A stretch of DNA of 64,000 nt from Paenibacillus xerothermodurans (GTDB lineage: Bacteria > Bacillota > Bacilli > Paenibacillales > NBRC-103111): positions 389,891 to 453,890 of the forward strand of contig NZ_NHRJ02000002.1 in the NCBI RefSeq assembly GCF_002220865.2, read 5' to 3'. Position numbers and translations under genes: made by a program. The notes under the pieces were generated by a model, which was not told the DNA's origin, did not search any database, and saw only the letters and a program-made list of their open reading frames with translations. Numbering within the stretch: the stretch's first letter is position 1; each line of letters opens with the position of its first letter. Below are positions 58,143-64,000 of the stretch, piece after piece.

Positions 58143-59996
58143 TCAACCGACCTCCCGCAAGAAACGGTACTGCGCTTGGATCAACCCGTGGTAGATGCCC
58201 ATCTCCCGCATTAGCTCCTCGTGAGTGCCTTGTTCCTTTATCACACCATGCTCCAGGACCACAATTTTGTCAGCGCCTCGGATCGTGGACAGCCGGTGAG
58301 CGATGATAAAAGATGTCCGCCCGGCGAGCAATGTTTTGAGCGCCTCCTGAATTTTCAGCTCGGTCTCCGTATCGATGCTCGCCGTCGCCTCATCCAGAAT
58401 TAATATGCGCGGGTCGGCCAGCAGAGCGCGCGCAAAAGAAATGAGCTGCCGCTGCCCCATCGAAAGCATGCTGCCGCGCTCCTGCACCTCGGTATCGTAG
58501 CCTTGCGGGAGCTGCATGATGAAATCGTGTGCCCGAACCGCCTTTGCGGTAAACTCCACTTCCTCATCTGTGGCATCCAGCCGTCCGAATCGGATATTCT
58601 CGCGAATCGTGCCTGAGAAGATGAAGGTGTCCTGCAAGACGATACCGATCTGCGAACGCAGACTGGAGATAGACACATCGCGGACATTGTGCCCGTCAAT
58701 GGTGATGGTGCCATTGCTGATGTCGTAAAACCTGCACAGCAAATTAATAATCGTGCTTTTGCCGGAGCCGGTATGGCCAACAAGTGCGATCGACTGTCCC
58801 GCTTTCACATTCAGATTGATTCCCTTCAACGCGGGGCGTCCGGGCTCATACTCGAACTCTACCTGCGACAGCTCAATATTGCCCTGCACCGTCGGCAAAA
58901 TTTTCGCGTTCGCTGCTTCAGCTACACTGGGCCGCTCGTCGATAAACTCAAAAATCCGCTCCGAGGATGCCATTGCAATCAACATTTGTGAATACATCTG
59001 CCCCAAGCGGTTGATCGGCTCCCAGAAATGTCCAATGTAGGTAGCGAAGGCGACAAGCAAGCCAACAGTGATTTCCTGCTGCTGGATGAGGTAGGCACCG
59101 AACCAAAACAGAATACAGTAGCCTATCGCTCCGGTCACTTCGATAATCGGATGGAACGCCTGGTTTAAGGAAGCAGCACGGTTCCACGCTTTATAGTTGT
59201 CCGTATTCATTTGCTCGAAGAATGCCATGTTTTCTTTTTCCTGCGTAAACGCCTGCGTCACCTTGATACCCTGGATGCACTCGTTCAGGTGCGCGTTGAT
59301 TCTGGATTGATTCGTTTGCACAACCTGCCAGGAACGGCGGATCATAACCCGCAGCTTGGTGGATACCAAAAACATAATCGGGACGGTGACGATAATCGCA
59401 GTGCCAAGCTTGACATTGTAAAACAGCAGGATGAACACGATCCCGAACAGCTGCACGCAATCTATCATAAGATTCACAACTCCGTTAGTGAACAGCTCTT
59501 GCAGGGAGTTAACGTAATTCGTAATTCTTACCAAAATCGACCCGGCCGGACGCTTATCGAAAAAGCGGAACGATAAGCTTTGGATGTTGCGGAACAAATC
59601 GTGCCGGAGATCATAGATCACTTTTTGTCCGATCTTGTTCGTAAAACGGATTCGGTAATTGTTTGCCGCCCACTGTATGACATACAGAGCCAGCATCGCC
59701 GCCACACACTGAGCCAGCAGCGTCATATCGCCGTAATGCGACCCGCCTTCCCGCAGCACATGGTCGATCGCATACGCAATAAGCAGTGGATTCAACAACT
59801 TCGTCAACGCGCCGACCACCATCATGATCCCGATGACCGGGAGTATTTGCTTGCTGTATGGTTTGAGATAGTGACCAAGCCGTTTTACCTGATGCCAATC
59901 AAAGCCTTTATCCAGCAGTTCGTCATCCTGGTACACAAACCGTCGTCCTGACTGTTGCCCTCCGCTTTGCGCACTTTGTTTGGTGGATAAGCTCAC
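58143..59996 (-). CDS. ABC exporter half-transporter, canonical ATPase site (YheH/YfiC-like)
   Basis: A fused membrane-ATPase half-exporter of 617 residues. Six membrane segments lie at about 45-330. The ATPase then has Walker A GHTGSGKSTI, the signature LSMGQRQLISFARAL and Walker B RILILDEATASID with the catalytic Glu. The GTG start at 59996 overlaps the stop of the upstream half-transporter (GTGA) and has GGGAGG eight bases before it. The partner carries a degenerate Walker B, so the two likely form an asymmetric heterodimer, as in multidrug exporters such as YheI/YheH. The substrate is unknown. Confidence 0.9.
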   Translation of the reverse strand: MSLSTKQSAQSGGQQSGRRFVYQDDELLDKGFDWHQVKRLGHYLKPYSKQILPVIGIMMVVGALTKLLNPLLIAYAIDHVLREGGSHYGDMTLLAQCVAAMLALYVIQWAANNYRIRFTNKIGQKVIYDLRHDLFRNIQSLSFRFFDKRPAGSILVRITNYVNSLQELFTNGVVNLMIDCVQLFGIVFILLFYNVKLGTAIIVTVPIMFLVSTKLRVMIRRSWQVVQTNQSRINAHLNECIQGIKVTQAFTQEKENMAFFEQMNTDNYKAWNRAASLNQAFHPIIEVTGAIGYCILFWFGAYLIQQQEITVGLLVAFATYIGHFWEPINRLGQMYSQMLIAMASSERIFEFIDERPSVAEAANAKILPTVQGNIELSQVEFEYEPGRPALKGINLNVKAGQSIALVGHTGSGKSTIINLLCRFYDISNGTITIDGHNVRDVSISSLRSQIGIVLQDTFIFSGTIRENIRFGRLDATDEEVEFTAKAVRAHDFIMQLPQGYDTEVQERGSMLSMGQRQLISFARALLADPRILILDEATASIDTETELKIQEALKTLLAGRTSFIIAHRLSTIRGADKIVVLEHGVIKEQGTHEELMREMGIYHGLIQAQYRFLREVG

Positions 59997-61837
59997 TGTA
60001 TGTACCTCCCGCCTCTGTCCGAATAGCCTGCTGCACCGTGCCAACCGGCCTGTCGTTCACGCGCGAATGGCACAAGTGCCTCCATCCCCGGCAGCTGTAC
60101 TGCATCCGCTTGGTCGGCGAATTGAATTTTATATGTTTCCAAATATCGCCCCTCCTGCTGCATAAGCTGTTCATGCGTACCTCTCTGCACGATGCGGCCG
60201 TGATCCAGCACGATGATCTCATCCGCGTGCCTGAGAGACGAGATGCGGTGAGCGATAATAAATGTCGTTCTATCCTTCATTACTTCCTGGAAGCCCAGCT
60301 GAATCTCATGCTCCGTTTCCATATCGACCGCGCTGGTGGCGTCATCCAGGATTAAAATTTTCGGGTTTTTCAACAATGCCCTGGCAATCGCAATCCGCTG
60401 CTTTTGCCCTCCCGACAGCCCCAAGCCACGCTCTCCCACAATGGTGTCATAACCCATCGGCAGCTCCATAATAAAATCATGTGCTTTGACCAGCTTCGCC
60501 GCCTGCACGATCTGCTCCATCGTCACATCCTGAACACCGTATGCGATATTGTTCCGAATAGTGGATGAGAAAAGAAACGTCTCCTGAAAAACAATCGCCA
60601 TCTGCTCCCGCAGACTTTCAAGGGAAATGTCGCGAATATCAACGCCGTCCAGCGTGATGGACCCTTCTTTGACATTGTAGGCCCGCAGCAGCAGCTGAAT
60701 CAACGTTGATTTACCTGACCCGGTTCCACCCAACAGCCCTATAACAGAGCCCGCTTTCGCATCAAGATCAAACTGATGCAGGGCCGGCTGCTGCTCGGGA
60801 TAAGCAAATGTAACGCTTTCAAATCTCACATGGCCCTTCACTCGGTCAGGTTCCAGCACTATCGCGTTCTCATTGTTTTTCACATGCACATAGTGGTGCA
60901 GCACTTCCAGAAGCCGTTCGCCTGCTGCCTTCGATTGAGTGTAGTTGTTAATATGAAAGCCAATCTGCCACAGCGGTCCGATAATATACCAAATCAAACT
61001 GAAGCACGCAACAAGCTCACCCAATGTGATCGACTTTGTGATAACCAGATAGCCGCCTGTCGCGAGAAGGATCACAACACTTAAATTCGCAAGCAGCTCC
61101 ATTAACGGAAAATAGCGCGCCCAAATTCCCGAGGTCGTTACGTTATTGACTTGGTAATCCTCGTTGCGGTCGGCAAATTTCTCAATTTCATACGGCTCAC
61201 GTGCGAATGATTTGATGGTACGCACGCCAGTGATATTTTCCTGTACGGAGGTTGTCATAGAACTCATAGATTGGCGTATAGACCGAAACGCAGGATGGAT
61301 TTTACCTTCGAAACGGATTGCCGTAAACACTAAAAAAGGCATTGAAATCATCGTCATCAGCGTCAACTGCCAGTTGATCATGAGCAGCATGACCGTGCCA
61401 AAGGTGAACATCATCAGCACATTGAGAATTTGCACAAAGCCGAAGCCGATGAAGTCACGCACAGCCTGTAAGTCTGCTGTCAGCCGTGACATCAAATCCC
61501 CCGTTCGCGCCTTATCATAGTACTGAAACGACAGATACTGCAGCTTCTCGTATAAGGCGTTGCGTAGGTGATAAGCGGTTTTGTTGCCCAGTCTGCTGCT
61601 CGAAAAACCATGCAGAAACTGAAACAGCGCCTTACAGCTGACCACGCCGACCACCACCAGCGCGAGAGAGGGCACCAACGCAAATTGTTCCTTGGTTATG
61701 ATCTCATCGATCAGGTACCGAAGCAGGTTCGGATACACCAATCCCAGAGCTGTAGCAATCATGAGGGATACGACCGACGCAAACAAATACTTTCTCTCGG
61801 GCCAATAAAACTGCTTCAGCTGCCTGAAAACTTCCAT
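59993..61837 (-). CDS. ABC exporter half-transporter, degenerate ATPase site (YheI/YfiB-like)
   Basis: The first half of the heterodimeric exporter, 614 residues. Six membrane segments are followed by an ATPase with Walker A GGTGSGKSTL, signature LSGGQKQRIAIARAL and Walker B ILILDDATSAVD. Asp stands in place of the catalytic Glu, the usual sign of a non-hydrolysing site. The ATG at 61837 has GAGGAGG at perfect spacing, and the open frame upstream to 61993 is leader. It overlaps the second half-transporter by four bases. Confidence 0.9.
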   Translation of the reverse strand: MEVFRQLKQFYWPERKYLFASVVSLMIATALGLVYPNLLRYLIDEIITKEQFALVPSLALVVVGVVSCKALFQFLHGFSSSRLGNKTAYHLRNALYEKLQYLSFQYYDKARTGDLMSRLTADLQAVRDFIGFGFVQILNVLMMFTFGTVMLLMINWQLTLMTMISMPFLVFTAIRFEGKIHPAFRSIRQSMSSMTTSVQENITGVRTIKSFAREPYEIEKFADRNEDYQVNNVTTSGIWARYFPLMELLANLSVVILLATGGYLVITKSITLGELVACFSLIWYIIGPLWQIGFHINNYTQSKAAGERLLEVLHHYVHVKNNENAIVLEPDRVKGHVRFESVTFAYPEQQPALHQFDLDAKAGSVIGLLGGTGSGKSTLIQLLLRAYNVKEGSITLDGVDIRDISLESLREQMAIVFQETFLFSSTIRNNIAYGVQDVTMEQIVQAAKLVKAHDFIMELPMGYDTIVGERGLGLSGGQKQRIAIARALLKNPKILILDDATSAVDMETEHEIQLGFQEVMKDRTTFIIAHRISSLRHADEIIVLDHGRIVQRGTHEQLMQQEGRYLETYKIQFADQADAVQLPGMEALVPFARERQAGWHGAAGYSDRGGRYIQ

Positions 61838-61961
61838 AAAAACCTCCTCAAAAATTGGGTTTCTACAGCCAACTCTATATGCCAGGTTCAGCTGAAAATT
61901 GGCCGTAAAAGCAAAAATTGCTCCCGAAGGGGGTCCCTCCGAAAGCGTTCGCTTTTGTTGA

Positions 61962-61990
61962 ATCGTATCATCTACCATAAAGAGCGGCAA
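61962..61990 (-). promoter_or_regulatory. Possible sigma-A promoter of the ABC exporter operon
   Basis: TTGCCG (61990-61985), 17 bases, TACGAT (61967-61962). The leader is about 120 bases long. Confidence 0.5.
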
Positions 61991-62112
61991 CAAAATGAGT
62001 TGCCATAATTACCCTTTTAACAAGGTAATTTCGCAGATTGCCCCGAAATGCTGCTCCAATCCATCTTTTATACGCACATAATGCGAATGCCTGCGGTTTG
62101 GAAAGCATTTTA

Positions 62113-62159
62113 TCAAAAAAACAAACAGCCGGCCATCCAACTAGGGGACAACCGGCTGT
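62113..62159 (-). terminator. Intrinsic terminator after the dynamin-like gene
   Basis: ACAGCCGG (62159-62152) pairs with CCGGCTGT (62132-62125). On the minus strand TTGTTTTTTT follows. Confidence 0.92.
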
Positions 62160-62181
62160 GCCGACGTGAGATGATAACAAT

Positions 62182-64000
62182 TTAAACGAAGTATTGCTGT
62201 AATTTTGCCTGCTTGGACTGAAGTTCAGCTGTATCCACTTGCATTGTTAATGCGTCGAGCTGGCCTGCGGCATACTCCTGGAGCTCGATCCGAAGCTGCT
62301 GGGCCAGTTGCGTATACCATGCGTGCAGCTGCGGCCTATACGCTGCATACAGCCTGTCCGCTTGGGATTGCACGTAGACGGTCAGCGGTTCGTTCAATTT
62401 GGCCTCAAGTTCCCGGCGAAGCTGCTCTTTTCCATCGCCCTCGAAAAATTGCTTCGCATTTTTATAGAACCCGGTCAACCATTTCAGCTGCACGGCATCG
62501 GCGGCAAATGGAGCCTCTGCTTCCGGTGTGGCAAACGGATTGGCAGCGTAGGCGGAAGGTTCAAAGCCTGCCAGTTCATTCCCAAACGACTGAATCCACT
62601 GCAGCCTGCGTTTGCTAGCCTGGCGATGAAGCGAATTTTCGACGCGCAGTGTGGTGGCGAGCACCTCTTGGGACAGATCGAAAGCGATCATCTTACGCAG
62701 GTCATCCCAAGCCGATTGCATCAATGCTTTGATGTCGCGGCCTTGCTCGCGGAACAGAGCCGGATTGTAGGCGTGCAAAAACAGTTCGCCAAAGCGGTAG
62801 GTCGCCCGCTGTTTTACGTAGTATAGCAGCTCATCAATTTCTTTGCGCAGCTCACGTTCTTCCGGCTCCAACGACAGATCGCCGAGGCTGGACAGTGCTC
62901 TCTCCAGTGTGCGCCGTATGGCGGATGCGCGGTTTTGCCGTGCGGTCTCATCCGATTGTGCGGCGGATATCCACTGCTCCAGCACATCAGCGGCACGCTG
63001 CAGGTCGGTTTGACCGGCACGTATGGCGATTTCAGTCAGCTCTTGCAGGCTAAAGCGGACAAAGTCTTGCTCGAACGCAGCAATGCCCGACGCCTGGATC
63101 GTCTCTTCGTCACCTGCCAATTTGGCTTCCAAGGCGTAGTAGCTCGACAGCGGATAAATTCGCGGCTGACGGATGCCGTGCTGCTGCAGGTTACTCCTCA
63201 CATGGGCCACGACACCGTCCAGCTCTTCTGCCGAAGCAGCTAAGTCAGCAGCATTGACGATGAAGAACATTTTGTCCAGCTCGAAGCTGTCTTTCACCCG
63301 GCCCAATTGCAGCAGGAACTGCTGATCCGCATGGGAAAAAGCATGATTATAATAAGTGACGAAAAGAATCGCATCAGCGTTCTTAATATAGTTAAATGCA
63401 ACACCCGTATGACGCGCATTAATGGAATCCGCTCCCGGCGTGTCGACCAGTACAATGCCTTGTTCGGTGAGCGGGTTGGAATAGTACAGCTCGATCAGAT
63501 GCACAAAGCAAGATTTGCGCTCATCCGCGGCATATGCACCGAATTGCTCGGCGTCGATGCGAAGCTCCGCGCCCAGCTCGCGTTCAACGTCATCCCATCC
63601 GCTTTCCACAGCCTTGAGAAACGTATAGTGGGGCTTGCCCTTTGCCGATACCTGATCGGCGGAAAGGCGACGAATCGCGGCGAGCGCGCTCTGCAGGTCA
63701 GATGCAGAGACGCCAAGCATCTCCAGCGAATAAATGACGTCCTCGGTCAGCCGTTCCTTGCTCTTCATCAACACTTTCGCTGTACCGTGCGGCCAGCCGT
63801 TCTCCGGCTCCGGCGGCATGATTTTGTTAATCGCCGCTGTCGTTGGATTAGGCGACACAGGAAGTATACGCTCGCCGATTAACGCGTTAGCGAACGATGA
63901 CTTACCCGCGCTGAATGCGCCGAACAGCGCGATGGTGAAGCGGTTGCGCTCGAGCCGCTCGACCTTCTCCTGCAGCGCGCGGCAGACGCTCGCGAGCGGC
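62182..64000 (-). CDS. Dynamin-like GTPase, C-terminal part (DynA/YpbR-like, 5' end outside window)
   Basis: A membrane-remodelling GTPase of the bacterial dynamin type, of which about 605 residues are visible. The GTPase domain starts near the edge with G1 LFGAFSAGKSSFANAL (about 63890-63930), then G2 PTTAAIN, G3 LVDTPGADS and a G4-like FIVNAADLAA. A long, Gln/Leu/Ala-rich helical stalk follows. Some Firmicute members (DynA) are tandem fusions of two such modules in about 1,200 residues. The coding frame clearly continues past 64000, so this could be the second module. DynA helps membrane fusion and phage defence in B. subtilis. An internal ATG near 63858 region is not the true start because G1 lies upstream of it. 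Confidence 0.88.
   Translation of the reverse strand, partial: PLASVCRALQEKVERLERNRFTIALFGAFSAGKSSFANALIGERILPVSPNPTTAAINKIMPPEPENGWPHGTAKVLMKSKERLTEDVIYSLEMLGVSASDLQSALAAIRRLSADQVSAKGKPHYTFLKAVESGWDDVERELGAELRIDAEQFGAYAADERKSCFVHLIELYYSNPLTEQGIVLVDTPGADSINARHTGVAFNYIKNADAILFVTYYNHAFSHADQQFLLQLGRVKDSFELDKMFFIVNAADLAASAEELDGVVAHVRSNLQQHGIRQPRIYPLSSYYALEAKLAGDEETIQASGIAAFEQDFVRFSLQELTEIAIRAGQTDLQRAADVLEQWISAAQSDETARQNRASAIRRTLERALSSLGDLSLEPEERELRKEIDELLYYVKQRATYRFGELFLHAYNPALFREQGRDIKALMQSAWDDLRKMIAFDLSQEVLATTLRVENSLHRQASKRRLQWIQSFGNELAGFEPSAYAANPFATPEAEAPFAADAVQLKWLTGFYKNAKQFFEGDGKEQLRRELEAKLNEPLTVYVQSQADRLYAAYRPQLHAWYTQLAQQLRIELQEYAAGQLDALTMQVDTAELQSKQAKLQQYFV

Larger units (their letters stand above)
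61838..62181. other. Leader and promoter region of the ABC exporter operon
   Basis: A 344-bp region without a gene. It holds the dynamin-gene terminator (62113-62159), a hairpin AATTACC/GGGTAATT (about 62015-62035), the exporter promoter (61962-61990), and a GC-rich stretch with short stems near 61918-61955 between promoter and start. A weak AGCAA/TTGCT stem with TTTT is in the leader. Some attenuation is possible but not clear. Confidence 0.5.

Noticed and set aside
1..64000. CRISPR arrays, tRNA or rRNA genes, insertion sequences, prophage
   Set aside because: I looked for regularly spaced repeats, cloverleaf-type sequences, rRNA-like stretches and transposase motifs and saw none. A computed scan (tRNAscan, Infernal, ISfinder) would be decisive.

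Overview
The window looks like chromosomal DNA of an endospore-forming Firmicute of the Paenibacillaceae type. The grounds are the gene order cotE, mutS, mutL, miaA and hfq, a CotE spore-coat protein, small Bacillus-type families (DUF309, DUF2653, DUF1641, DUF2294), strong AGGAGG-type ribosome binding sites with many TTG and GTG starts, and Bacillus-like sigma-A promoters. I saw no rRNA, tRNA, insertion sequence, prophage or CRISPR array.

Layout. (1) Positions 1-11.4 kb, minus strand: the start of a bitopic membrane protein (probably a class A penicillin-binding protein), hfq, miaA, an RsmJ/YpiP-like methyltransferase, mutL, an S41 protease, mutS, a two-domain amidoligase-type protein and cotE. 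(2) 11.4-16.7 kb: an SsuABC-type importer operon flanked by two aromatic-acid-exporter-like (FUSC) proteins. (3) 16.8-23.8 kb: an M32 carboxypeptidase, a HesB-like protein, a beta-carbonic anhydrase, a tightly coupled DUF309-response regulator-histidine kinase-lipoprotein operon, a glycine-rich membrane protein and a DUF2653 protein. (4) 23.9-29.2 kb, plus strand: a GH18 protein with six N-terminal repeats, then a CotA-like laccase between two ferritin-like proteins. (5) 29.2-36.8 kb: a formate module with PsiE-like protein, formate/nitrite channel, moaA, fdhD, DUF2294, and divergent formate dehydrogenase fdhF with its DUF1641 partner. (6) 36.9-44.4 kb: an Mrp-type P-loop ATPase, a small unknown gene and the glycogen operon glgBCDA. 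(7) 44.7-48.6 kb: a methyltransferase and RluA-type pseudouridine synthase pair, a FetAB-like exporter and a MarR regulator. (8) 48.8-64 kb: topoisomerase IV (parEC), an ABC-2 transporter, an SGNH hydrolase, a LysM-G5-M23 cell-wall protein, a heterodimeric ABC exporter, and the C-terminal part of a dynamin-like GTPase that runs off the window.

How it works together. MutS and MutL carry out mismatch repair. MoaA and FdhD make the molybdenum cofactor and sulfurate it for FdhF, while the FNT channel moves formate. GlgC and GlgD make ADP-glucose, GlgA polymerises it and GlgB branches it. CotE and the CotA/ferritin cluster point to spore-coat functions.

Most interesting signals. Two long structured 5' leaders, before fdhF and before the formate channel, both contain intrinsic terminators and competing pairings, and I could not assign either to a known riboswitch class. 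An amidoligase sits between cotE and mutS. The two ferritin-like genes around the laccase share a promoter motif. MutS carries a 37-residue tandem duplication in the tether leading to its beta-clamp motif.
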